A DNA stretch of 11,224 nucleotides from Candidatus Acidiferrales bacterium (GCA_030044295.1 JASHWB010000394.1:1-11224); one strand, 5' to 3'; shown: positions 1-6,706, counted from the first letter of the stretch. The notes: generated from the letters alone by a model not told the origin. Numbers and translations: made by a program.

Positions 1-1150
1 GCGCGAGCCATTGGCCCGACGGTCCGGCCGCCATCTCGCCCGGTTCGAGGGCGCTGGCTGGTACGCGCGCGAAAATCGCTACAGCGAGAAGCCCCCAAAT
101 ACCCGCCACTGCGAACGCGGATACGGAGCCGCCAGGATCGTCCACGGAAAGCCGCAGCTCGATCCATTCCACGGAGAGAGCGACCAACATCCCAGCCACG
201 ATTCCGATCGCCACGGACGCAAGAGGCGCGACAAACGCGCAACCTGCGCTGCTCGCCACCAAACCGCCGGTCCAACCATTGGCGGTGAGGGAAGCATCTG
301 GCCTGCCGAAGCGAACGCTGGTGATGATTGCCGCAGTGATGCCGGCGGAAGCGGCCGTCAATGTTGTATTCACGATCACAAGCACCACGCGCCCCGGCGG
401 CACGCCAGCGTAAAGCAGCGATCCGGCGGAATTGAGTCCCCACCAGCCGACGAGGGCCAGAATGCAGCCGAAGAGCACGAATATGGCGTTGTGTCCCGGG
501 ATCGCTGCCGGCATTCCGTCGAGCGTGTATTTGCCCTGGCGCGGGCCCAGAATCCAGGCTACCGAAAGAGCGGCGAGTCCACCGACGACCGCAATCGCAC
601 CCGATCCGCCAGCGTCGATGAAGCCATGGCCGAGGCCGTAGTTCACGCCAAGCTGGGCGAGCCAGCCGCCGCCCCAAGCCCAATGCGCGAAAATCGGGAA
701 AGCAAATCCGGCGAGCAGCCCTGCCGAGATGCACGCGGCGAACAGCTTCCAGCGATCGGCTCCGCCGCCAAGCGGGATCAACGCGACCACTCCTATAGTC
801 GCTATTCCGAGGAGGGCAGCGAGAGAAGCGGGCGATCCAGACAGCGGAAGATGCCTCAGAAACAAAGACCCATTGGCTAGCCAGCTCCAACTTTTGCCTC
901 CCATAATGATCGCGCGCTGCGGCTCGCCCGAAAAACCTTGCCATGACTGCCCCCATAAGAAATAAACCAGTACCGCGACGGAGAGGACGCACAGCGAGGA
1001 CATCATGGCGTGCGCGGCGCTGCGTAGGCGGCCCAGGCCGGTGTTCATCAAGGCGAGTCCCGCCGATGCGAGCGGCACCATGCAAATGAAGCACAGGCAA
1101 AGCACGGACGAGGCAAGCGAGAAAACTGGGACGCCAGCGGGTCCTGACAT
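1..1150 (-). CDS. Ammonium transporter (Amt) family protein, 3' end outside window, twin-His motif missing
   Basis: Reading the minus strand from ATG at 1150 gives 383 uninterrupted codons to the window edge, so the C-terminus (probably the last helices and cytoplasmic tail) is missing. The product is almost entirely hydrophobic helices. Amt landmarks are visible: WGGGWL (residues 159-164) before the pore, FIDAGGSGA (177-185) followed by VVGGLAAL and GPR (202-204), GWWGLN (235-240), NGWTGGLVASSAGCAF (291-306) and DDPGGS (337-342) followed by GIWG. Amt proteins are trimeric inner-membrane ammonium channels. Aligned with AMT1/AmtB, the two pore histidines are Ala187 and Phe346, and the inner gate Phe is Leu239; the structural Asp (Asp179) is kept. 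The family call is firm, but ammonium conduction is doubtful. The start overlaps the stop of the upstream small gene (TAATG), so translation is probably coupled. No glnK is seen upstream; downstream is outside the window. Confidence 0.9.
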   Translation of the reverse strand, partial: MSGPAGVPVFSLASSVLCLCFICMVPLASAGLALMNTGLGRLRSAAHAMMSSLCVLSVAVLVYFLWGQSWQGFSGEPQRAIIMGGKSWSWLANGSLFLRHLPLSGSPASLAALLGIATIGVVALIPLGGGADRWKLFAACISAGLLAGFAFPIFAHWAWGGGWLAQLGVNYGLGHGFIDAGGSGAIAVVGGLAALSVAWILGPRQGKYTLDGMPAAIPGHNAIFVLFGCILALVGWWGLNSAGSLLYAGVPPGRVVLVIVNTTLTAASAGITAAIITSVRFGRPDASLTANGWTGGLVASSAGCAFVAPLASVAIGIVAGMLVALSVEWIELRLSVDDPGGSVSAFAVAGIWGLLAVAIFARVPASALEPGEMAAGPSGQWLA

Positions 1151-1329
1151 TAGCGGAGTTCACCCGGCGAAAGCAGGTGAGCGCGAACGACGAGCACGAA
1201 TCCGAGGATTTCAACGGCGATACCGGCTAGCACGAACCCTGCCCGCGCTCCGGCTGCCGGAAGCAGCGCGATGGCCGTCAGAGTGATCGCCCAGCCTGCC
1301 AGCAAGAGAAGAAATCCCAAGAGCTTCAT
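1150..1329 (-). CDS. Small two-helix membrane protein (59 aa) coupled to amt-like gene
   Basis: This 59-residue ORF starts at ATG 1329 (MKLLGFLLLLAGW) and ends with TAA at 1152-1150, sharing one base with the amt-like start codon. GAGG at 1338-1341, eight bases upstream, is a reasonable ribosome binding site. The protein has two hydrophobic segments (about residues 3-25 and 30-50) with few charges, then a short hydrophilic tail HLLSPGELR. The first segment resembles an uncleaved signal anchor; no lipobox cysteine is present. I do not recognise the family. The stop/start overlap and the lack of space for a promoter before the amt-like gene imply co-transcription. It may be a small partner or stabiliser of the transporter homologue, but that role is inference from position alone. 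Codons are GC-rich at third positions, as in neighbouring genes, supporting real coding. Confidence 0.72.
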   Translation of the reverse strand: MKLLGFLLLLAGWAITLTAIALLPAAGARAGFVLAGIAVEILGFVLVVRAHLLSPGELR

Positions 1330-1362
1330 CGAGGGCGCCTCAATGGGCAGAAAGATCGTGCT

Positions 1363-1391
1363 AGCCTAGCATCCGCTAGGACAACGTCCAA
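1363..1391 (-). promoter_or_regulatory. Predicted sigma70-type promoter of the small protein / amt-like operon
   Basis: On the minus strand, TTGGAC (1391-1386) and TAGGCT (1368-1363) are separated by 17 bases, and TG precedes the -10 by one base (extended -10). Transcription would start near 1356, leaving a leader of about 27 bases that carries the GAGG ribosome binding site. The -10 matches the consensus only partly. Confidence 0.5.
1365..1389. repeat. Two adjacent short dyads inside the amt-operon promoter
   Basis: CCTAGC-ATCC-GCTAGG (1365-1380) is a perfect 6-bp inverted repeat overlapping the predicted -10 and spacer. GGAC-AAC-GTCC (1379-1389) is a 4-bp dyad overlapping the -35. Neither is followed by a T-run, so a terminator is unlikely. 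They could be operator half-sites, but such short dyads also occur by chance. Confidence 0.3.
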
Positions 1392-1422
1392 TCCATTTTT
1401 TACCCGCTTTGGGCGGTACAGG

Positions 1423-1442
1423 TCCCTCAAAGAACTTTGGGA
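1423..1442 (-). terminator. Weak hairpin just after the BON lipoprotein gene
   Basis: On the minus strand TCCCAAAG and CTTTGAGGGA can pair with a two-base bulge, starting about nine bases after the stop codon at 1451. No T-run follows, so this is not a standard intrinsic terminator; it may only protect the 3' end of the mRNA. Some transcription could continue into the small protein / amt-like unit. Confidence 0.22.
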
Positions 1443-1450
1443 ACGCCAAC

Positions 1451-2560
1451 CTACTGCGAGTTCAGCGGCGGCTGCACGGTGACGGTGAGAGGCTGCTCGA
1501 GCTGAAAATCCAGCTTCGTTTCCGACGGAATCCTCACCTGCTTGCCGTGAGTAGCCGCCTGGTAACCACCACCGGCTGCGGCGCCAACTCCTGCGCCAAT
1601 TGCCGCACCTCTGCCGCCGCCCGCGATGGCACCGATGAGGGTGCCGAAGATCGCACCAGCACCGACTTTCTTTGCGGTGTCTTTGCCGCGGGATGAGCCG
1701 TTCAACGAATAGGTGCTGCTCACGAGCGGATAGGATTGTCCCTGGAACTCCAGTTTCACGAGCTCCAGACGAAGTTCGCTGCTGCCGGTCATGCGCCCTG
1801 CCGAACTGGCATTGACCAAGCGAACGTACACGTCCGCGCCCTTGGGAACAATCACGCGATCTCCGGATATGAGTGGCTCATCGACCGACGCATGAAAGAT
1901 TTCACCCGGCTGATTCACCGATGAATCCACCGAGTCGATCATGCGAATCGTCATCGTACTTCCGGCTGGAATTTGCACTTGCTGGGGCTGTGGCGGTGGA
2001 GGAGGAGCCGGAGCGGGTGGCGGGGCAGCCTGCGGCGCAGGTTGCGTCGCGGGTTGATCGGAGGGCGTCGGTGCAGGGCCGCCCGCGGGTTGATCGTCCG
2101 GAGGCGGTGGCGCGGTATTCACAGCCGTTTCGCTGTTTTGATCCGGCGGGGCTTGGTCGATGTCCCCGTGATGCTCCTTGGCGCGTTCATGCTTTCGCGA
2201 GGGTTCTGGCTTGACGACGGGAGCCGGCCCGGTCGGAGGAGCGGCCGCCTGCGACGTGGGCGGTGCGGGAGCGGCGAGCGCTTCGTCCACGGAGATCTTG
2301 TCGTTTACGCGGACGACGCCGGCAGACTGCGATGCAATTTTGTAAGCCTCCAGATGAGCGGCATCGTCGGGAACGGAGCCACTGAGCGTCACCTCGCCAT
2401 TCACCGCTGCGACCTGCAAATTTGCGTCCTTGAGCTGAGGATCGGAAAACATCTGCGCCTTGATGTTGGTGACGAGCGCCGCATCATTCGCCTTATGCGA
2501 GCATCCGGCCGCGAAAACAAGAGCCAGCGCAACGAGTAGGATGATCGATCTCTGGCGCAT
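1451..2560 (-). CDS. BON-domain lipoprotein with proline-rich linker and glycine zipper
   Basis: This predicted envelope lipoprotein has 369 residues. A signal peptide (MRQRSIILLVALALVF) ends in lipobox AAGC with Cys20. Residues about 24-93 form a BON domain (LVTNIKAQMFSD near its start, NGEVTLSGSVPDDA in the middle), a fold usually linked to binding phospholipid or other membrane components. Residues 95-195 are a Pro/Ala/Gln-rich spacer. Residues 196-290 look like a beta-rich domain starting IPAGSTMTIRMIDSVDSS, with VIVPKGADVYVRLVNASSAG; it recalls domains of the TrbI/VirB10 type only loosely. A glycine zipper follows (299-333: GAGAIFGTLIGAIAGGG and GAGVGAAAGGG), then a short conserved-looking tail. 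The start at 2560 is preferred over an in-frame ATG at 2590 because AAGGGGG lies seven bases upstream and the signal peptide then begins normally. Function beyond envelope anchoring or integrity is unknown. Confidence 0.87.
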   Translation of the reverse strand: MRQRSIILLVALALVFAAGCSHKANDAALVTNIKAQMFSDPQLKDANLQVAAVNGEVTLSGSVPDDAAHLEAYKIASQSAGVVRVNDKISVDEALAAPAPPTSQAAAPPTGPAPVVKPEPSRKHERAKEHHGDIDQAPPDQNSETAVNTAPPPPDDQPAGGPAPTPSDQPATQPAPQAAPPPAPAPPPPPQPQQVQIPAGSTMTIRMIDSVDSSVNQPGEIFHASVDEPLISGDRVIVPKGADVYVRLVNASSAGRMTGSSELRLELVKLEFQGQSYPLVSSTYSLNGSSRGKDTAKKVGAGAIFGTLIGAIAGGGRGAAIGAGVGAAAGGGYQAATHGKQVRIPSETKLDFQLEQPLTVTVQPPLNSQ

Positions 2561-2567
2561 CTGATTT

Positions 2568-2574
2568 CCCCCTT
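2568..2574 (-). promoter_or_regulatory. Ribosome binding site fixing the BON lipoprotein start
   Basis: AAGGGGG on the minus strand lies seven bases before ATG 2560. The upstream in-frame ATG at 2590 has nothing comparable and would place ten polar residues ahead of the signal peptide. Confidence 0.75.
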
Positions 2575-2680
2575 GTTGGTTTGCTCGCAAACCGCCGCAA
2601 GGGAGGGGCTTGGGCGGGTCGCGACGCTCAGTGTACTACGATGCCGCGCAACAGGATGGCGCTGTCTGGCGATGGTCCTC

Positions 2681-2698
2681 ATGTGCCGGTCAGCACAT
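2681..2698. repeat. Inverted repeat in the divergent lipoprotein intergenic region
   Basis: ATGTGC-CGGTCA-GCACAT is a perfect 6-bp dyad with a 6-bp spacer, lying between the divergent lipoprotein genes (intergenic 2561-2829). Its shape suits a dimeric regulator, but only one copy is present. I found no convincing sigma70 promoter in this gap. TACACT (2635-2630, minus) and GGAACC (about 2705, plus, ECF-like) are weak candidates. Confidence 0.25.
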
Positions 2699-2816
2699 CG
2701 ATCGTGGAACCGCACTGAGCAATCCGGGGCGTCTGCAACTTTTCTAGCGAGGCGGTGTTCTACACCCAACAGCCGGAGCAGGGGGTTCGCAGCCCCGGCG
2801 TCCAAACGGTCTCATT

Positions 2817-2822
2817 AAGGAG
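2817..2822 (+). promoter_or_regulatory. Ribosome binding site fixing the DUF4382-like lipoprotein start
   Basis: AAGGAG lies seven bases before ATG 2830. It is only one base from an in-frame ATG at 2824, too close for initiation there, and well downstream of the in-frame ATG at 2755. ATG 2830 also gives a normal lipoprotein signal peptide. Confidence 0.8.
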
Positions 2823-2829
2823 AATGGGC

Positions 2830-4218
2830 ATGAGGAATTTAAAAGCTACGGGTGTGTTTGTTCTCTTGCTCGCCGCAATCGGAGTGGCCGGATGCGGCGG
2901 CTCGACTGCGGGCTCGAATCCTGTGTCGCCGAATCAGGCTTCGGTATTCACTGTGGCGACCGATGCACCGCTGCCGAGCGTGATTTCGTGCCAGATCGAG
3001 GTAACCGGCGTCACGATCTTCAATGGCACGACGAACGTGCCGGTGCTGTCCACCCCGCAGGTGGTCGACTTCGCGCAACTAAGCGGGCTGCATCAACTAC
3101 TGGACTTGAACGCTGTTCCGACTGGGACCTATACGTCGGCGACGGTGACGCTGGCCAATCCGGTGATTGGGTTCATCGATACGACGCAGAATCCCCCCAC
3201 AATCAGTACGATCAACGGCACGCTGAGCCAATCCAGCGTACTGGTGAATTTCGCAAACCCGTTCGTGTTGCAAGATGCCGACCTAGTGGGGCTGCGAATG
3301 GAGTTCGATCTACGGCAATCGCTGGTGACAAATAACGGCCAGATTACCGGCACGATCAATCCGGTGTTCGACATGCGTTTGCTGGCCTCGGATGATTCCG
3401 ATGTCTCGATCGATGATTTCGCCGGCGGAGTCGTGGGCGTGACCGGCAACGACACATTCACTATGCAGGGGCCTAAGGGCCGTCAGTGGACCGTCCAGGC
3501 GAACGCCAGTACCGCGATGGACGATCCGAGCGAGCCGATCAATTCCTTCACGACCGATACGATCGTGGAAGTTTCGGGACAGCTCGATCCAGTGACGCAC
3601 GACATTGATGCCGACGAAATCGAAGTCGTTTCAAACGACAAGTTTTACTTGGCAGGGCTTTTCACCAGCATCCGGCCGCCATCGGGCGCCGCCACGCAAG
3701 CGGATTTGTACGTCCGCGTGGAGCTGCCGGATGTCACCGGAATTCAGGACGGGCAAATCACTACTCTCGGCCTGAACGGCACTGAAAAATATCTCATCGC
3801 GAACATTCGCAACCCGCTTACGAGCTTGCTCTTCAACAACTCGGCGCTGGCAGCGGGACAGTCGGTGGGCATCGGCGGAAGCCTGACGACGAACAATGGC
3901 GTTTCAACCCTGACCGTGCATCGCGTGGTGCTGCGAAGGCAGGGGCAGGAGGGTTCGTGGGTCGTCGGCAGCACGATGATTCAAAACGGGAACGCGGGAA
4001 GTTTCCAGCTGGACGACGATTGGACCGCCGGTGTTTTGTTGCCTTCTCCGCTGACGGTCATCACCGGGAGCGGGACGAACTTCATTAACTTGAGCGGGCT
4101 CTCGGCTCTGAGCGGGACCCAAGCGATTCCGCTGCGCGTGGTGGGCTTTATTCTCATCGACCCCACAACCAATCAGCCGGTGATGGTGGCTCGTTCGGTG
4201 GAAGAAATTACAAACTAG
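2830..4218 (+). CDS. DUF4382-type lipoprotein with DUF5666-like repeats
   Basis: This predicted secreted lipoprotein has 462 residues. The signal peptide MRNLKATGVFVLLLAAIGVAGC ends at lipobox VAGC with Cys22, followed by a Gly/Ser-rich tether. Residues about 38-190 match the style of DUF4382: TDAPLPSVISCQIEVTGVTI, then a segment with LLDLNAVPTGTYTSATVTL. From about 197 onward there are beta-rich segments such as DDFAGGVVGVTGNDTFTMQG and VEVSGQLDPVTHDIDADEIE, typical of DUF5666-like repeats in which oxidised or bound small molecules have not been established. No catalytic motif is visible. Such proteins are common in Acidobacteriota and other soil bacteria; their role is unknown, with surface adhesion or structural duty only a guess. 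It is divergent from the BON lipoprotein gene and convergent with the kinase gene. Family assignment is by recognition of sequence style and should be confirmed by profile search. Confidence 0.83.
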   Translation: MRNLKATGVFVLLLAAIGVAGCGGSTAGSNPVSPNQASVFTVATDAPLPSVISCQIEVTGVTIFNGTTNVPVLSTPQVVDFAQLSGLHQLLDLNAVPTGTYTSATVTLANPVIGFIDTTQNPPTISTINGTLSQSSVLVNFANPFVLQDADLVGLRMEFDLRQSLVTNNGQITGTINPVFDMRLLASDDSDVSIDDFAGGVVGVTGNDTFTMQGPKGRQWTVQANASTAMDDPSEPINSFTTDTIVEVSGQLDPVTHDIDADEIEVVSNDKFYLAGLFTSIRPPSGAATQADLYVRVELPDVTGIQDGQITTLGLNGTEKYLIANIRNPLTSLLFNNSALAAGQSVGIGGSLTTNNGVSTLTVHRVVLRRQGQEGSWVVGSTMIQNGNAGSFQLDDDWTAGVLLPSPLTVITGSGTNFINLSGLSALSGTQAIPLRVVGFILIDPTTNQPVMVARSVEEITN

Positions 4219-4230
4219 CGGGAGAAGCGT

Positions 4231-4281
4231 AATTGGGCAAAGGGGCCGCTGCTGCTCGACAGAACAGCGGCCTTCCCAATT
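4231..4281. terminator. Bidirectional hairpin between convergent genes
   Basis: Outer arms AATTGGG (4231-4237) and CCCAATT (4275-4281) enclose inner arms GGCCGCTG (4244-4251) and CAGCGGCC (4265-4272), with a 13-base loop and an internal bulge. The A/T-rich ends give T-rich sequence after the stem on either strand. It lies 12 bases after the lipoprotein stop and six bases after the kinase stop, so it probably ends both transcripts. Confidence 0.75.
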
Positions 4282-4286
4282 GGATT

Positions 4287-6134
4287 CTATTCCATACGCA
4301 CGGCGCGCAACTGCTTGCCTTCCGCTTCGATTTCAATCGCTATCGGCGGGCGGACGCCTGCGCCGTGGACGATTGCGCCGCGGACGAGGCCTCCATCGGG
4401 AGCGCCGCTATCGTATTGCAGTAGATCGTAAACGGCGTGTGTACATGGATCGCCGATCATCGGATGGCTTGCGCGAAAATTGTACGCGCTCCGCAAGACA
4501 TTCAAATCCGTGACATACTCAAGCTGGCAGCTACCGAACGGCTCGATCATCGATATTCCCCAATATTGGCCGCCGGGCAGGCGCACGACCAAAGCTGGAA
4601 CTGGGCCGTTCGATAAGTCACTGCGAAACAGAAAGCGCTTCGACGACCACGGCTTCTCCAGTTCGTTCGTGGAGCCGATGACTCCTGGAGCAACCGGCAA
4701 ATTTTTCGAATGAGAACCAGGATCGATGACGGGCGCCGTCGCGTTTTCGTCGTCTGGCACAGCAGGCTGAGCTTTTTGCGTCGAAGCTGAACCCCAGTAC
4801 GCCCACGCGCCACCCAAACCGAGAACAATCAGTAAGCCAGCAGCCACCCACACGCCCGCTGGGATCGATTTGCGCGGCGCCGATGCTTGCCGGTACCCCG
4901 GTGCGCCGCTTTCGGCCGGCGGTCCTGGCTTCGATTTCACGGGGACGGCAGCCGGAACGCCCGGGATCGACGGCTGCGCGGGCTTGAACGGATCGCCCCC
5001 GCTCTTTTCGCGCCCCGGCGCCATAGGCACTCCGGGGATAACCGGCTGAGATGGTTTGTACGGACGCTGCAAGGCAGCCGGCGCCGACGGATGCGGCGTC
5101 TGAGACGCGAAGAGCGCTCCTTGGCGCCGCGGCGATGGCGTGTCCGGCTTGCGCAAAGCGTCAGCGATCTCCGCTGCGGATTTAAAGCGCGAGACGGGTT
5201 CTTTCTCCAGGCACTTCAATATCGCGGATTCAACTCCAGGCGGGACGGATGGACGGACCTCGCGGGGTAGTTTGGGTGCTTCGCGCATTTGCTTCAGCGC
5301 CATGGCCACGGCGTTTTCCGCCTGAAATGCAGGCTGGCCAGCGAAAATCTCGTAGAGGATCAGTCCCATGGAGTAGATGTCGCTTCGAACATCCACTTTC
5401 TTCCCGGAGACCTGTTCGGGCGACATGTACGCCGGAGTGCCAACCATCGACCCGGTGAGCCGTGTGACCGCGTCCATGGAGCGAGCGATCCCGAAATCCA
5501 TGATTTTGACGTTTTCTTGCTCATCGATCATCACATTTTCAGGTTTCAGGTCGCGGTGCACGATTCCCTGCGCGTGCGCCTCCTGCAATCCGGCACACAT
5601 CTGCAGCGCGATGTCCATCGCCTTGCGCTGTGACAAACCTTCCGGACTATTCAAGGCCGCGCGGAGGCTTTCGCCCTCCACGAACTCCATCGAAGTGAAG
5701 GCGATGCCGCCGATGCGATTGAAGTCGTGGACGCGGCAGACGTTCCTATGGCTGATCTTGCGCGCGAAGAGCAGTTCTTTCTTGAACCGCTCCATCATGT
5801 TCTGGTCGGAGGAGATTTCCGGCTTTAGAAGTTTCAGCGCGACGGTCTCACCAGTTTCGCGGTCGCGCGCCTTGTACACGTTCCCCATGCTGCCGTGGCC
5901 AGCCTCGGCCAGCAGTTCGTACCGCTGCGAGAGCGGAGTGAGATCAAGCGTTGGAAATTGCGGGCCGCTTTCCGCGGGTGCCTTCCCCGCCGAACCATTA
6001 GAAGGCTGTGCGTCCGGCATCAGTTCCGATAGCTCGGGGACATCGCTCAGCAGCAGCGTGTCGTGCTGTTCGTTGGGAGAAGCCGCACCCTCACGGGACA
6101 GCCGCTCAGATTTCGGATCGTTTTCGGACGGCAT
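4287..6134 (-). CDS. Membrane-anchored PknB-like Ser/Thr protein kinase
   Basis: The protein has 615 residues. An N-terminal acidic, low-complexity stretch (1-68) precedes a complete Hanks-type kinase domain (about 72-330): glycine loop AGHGSMGNVYKA (78-89), VALK with Lys101, helix-C Glu120, HRDLKPEN (193-200, catalytic Asp195), DFG (213-215), a TRLTGSMVGTPAYMSPE activation segment (224-240) and SDIYSMGLILYE. All catalytic residues are present, and it is an RD kinase, so activation-loop phosphorylation is likely. A cytoplasmic Pro-rich juxtamembrane region (331-422) holds two copies of an (S/A)QP(V/S)IPGVP motif (363-370, 387-394). One helix (about 426-447) leads to an extracytoplasmic domain (448-615) with two cysteines (536, 564) that could form a disulfide. 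That domain has no PASTA, WD40 or TPR repeats and is unrecognised; a ligand-sensing role is inference. The ATG has only a weak ribosome binding site. It has its own promoter upstream. Confidence 0.93.
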   Translation of the reverse strand: MPSENDPKSERLSREGAASPNEQHDTLLLSDVPELSELMPDAQPSNGSAGKAPAESGPQFPTLDLTPLSQRYELLAEAGHGSMGNVYKARDRETGETVALKLLKPEISSDQNMMERFKKELLFARKISHRNVCRVHDFNRIGGIAFTSMEFVEGESLRAALNSPEGLSQRKAMDIALQMCAGLQEAHAQGIVHRDLKPENVMIDEQENVKIMDFGIARSMDAVTRLTGSMVGTPAYMSPEQVSGKKVDVRSDIYSMGLILYEIFAGQPAFQAENAVAMALKQMREAPKLPREVRPSVPPGVESAILKCLEKEPVSRFKSAAEIADALRKPDTPSPRRQGALFASQTPHPSAPAALQRPYKPSQPVIPGVPMAPGREKSGGDPFKPAQPSIPGVPAAVPVKSKPGPPAESGAPGYRQASAPRKSIPAGVWVAAGLLIVLGLGGAWAYWGSASTQKAQPAVPDDENATAPVIDPGSHSKNLPVAPGVIGSTNELEKPWSSKRFLFRSDLSNGPVPALVVRLPGGQYWGISMIEPFGSCQLEYVTDLNVLRSAYNFRASHPMIGDPCTHAVYDLLQYDSGAPDGGLVRGAIVHGAGVRPPIAIEIEAEGKQLRAVRME

Positions 6135-6242
6135 GATTGGCGCGCTCAGATGAGTTCTGGCTTCCAGCGCCCGCGGCGGACGCCATAGTTACCATCTCAG
6201 ATTGAAGCGGTGAGGACGCAAAAGCAATATGACTGCCCGCGT

Positions 6243-6270
6243 ATTGTATTAACGCTTTCGCAATCGACAA
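6243..6270 (-). promoter_or_regulatory. Predicted sigma70 promoter of the Ser/Thr kinase gene
   Basis: On the minus strand TTGTCG (6270-6265) and TACAAT (6248-6243) are 16 bases apart. The -10 matches five of six consensus bases. The start site would be near 6236, giving a leader of about 100 bases. The rest of the 187-base gap (6135-6321) shows nothing else I can assign. Confidence 0.55.
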
Positions 6271-6321
6271 TTTCATGCGGCGGTAGCGTGGAACGGTCAG
6301 TTGCGAGCCGCTAGAGCAGAG

Positions 6322-6660
6322 TCAGGCCAGGTATTCCAGGCGGACGGAATGGTGGGCAACGTATTCGTGCAGATTCGCGAGTATCAAGAGCAATTCCAGC
6401 ATGCGGTCGCGCAGGTCGAGACTAGGTCCGGCCATTTCATCGTCCAAATTGTTGACGATAGCGAGCGCGTCCGCGAGCAGCCATTCGAGTTCGGAGGCGT
6501 TAATGGCGCAGCCTTCGCGGCATCGGTCGAGCGTGTGGTCGGCGCGGAGGAAGGCTTCGTCGAGGAAGTGGCCCAAGCAAAGCCGTTCGGCAGCCAATGC
6601 CGGTGGGATCGGGTTCGCACATTGGGCCCTTCGACAACTACCCACAGCGAGCGCGGCCAT
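6322..6660 (-). CDS. Hypothetical protein, 112 aa, helical, cysteine-containing
   Basis: I do not recognise this family. The ORF starts at ATG 6660, with GGGAG (6671-6667) six bases upstream, and ends in TGA. Codons are strongly biased to C/G at third positions (runs such as CTC GAC GAA GCC TTC CTC CGC GCC), as expected for real coding in this genome; the competing frames lack this. The product has no signal peptide or membrane segment and appears mostly alpha-helical and acidic. Five cysteines lie in the first half (positions 9, 14, 28, 47, 51), including CREGC (47-51), which could bind metal, though spacing fits no motif I know. The C-terminal half (LEWLLADALAIVNNLDDEM, then a leucine-rich helix) could pack as a helical bundle. 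It lies 159 bases after secA and 187 before the kinase, so it is probably a separate unit; cytoplasmic location is inferred. Confidence 0.68.
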   Translation of the reverse strand: MAALAVGSCRRAQCANPIPPALAAERLCLGHFLDEAFLRADHTLDRCREGCAINASELEWLLADALAIVNNLDDEMAGPSLDLRDRMLELLLILANLHEYVAHHSVRLEYLA

Positions 6661-6706
6661 GATGTACTCCCGGATTCAGACGAGCGGACGCCGAAAACGT
6701 GCCGAA

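Noticed and set aside
11..880. Plus-strand open frame of 289 codons
   Set aside because: It is antisense to the amt-like gene, and its product is an Arg/Gly/Asp-rich hydrophilic shadow without motifs.
1..1150. Amt-like gene as a decayed pseudogene
   Set aside because: No stop or frameshift occurs in 383 codons, and codon bias and membrane topology are preserved, so lost histidines are better read as divergence.
1408..1425. Hairpin CCGC-CCAAA-GCGG next to an A/T run as a terminator of the BON gene
   Set aside because: On the minus strand the stem is followed by A residues, not T, so it cannot act as an intrinsic terminator for that gene.
5377..6153. Plus-strand open frame of 258 codons opposite the kinase
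   Set aside because: It overlaps the kinase catalytic domain in antisense; its Ser/Arg/Pro-rich product looks like no family and lacks a ribosome binding site.
6106..6186. Short upstream ORF (26 codons) in the kinase leader overlapping its start
   Set aside because: No ribosome binding site and no recognisable product; chance ATG in a 100-base leader.
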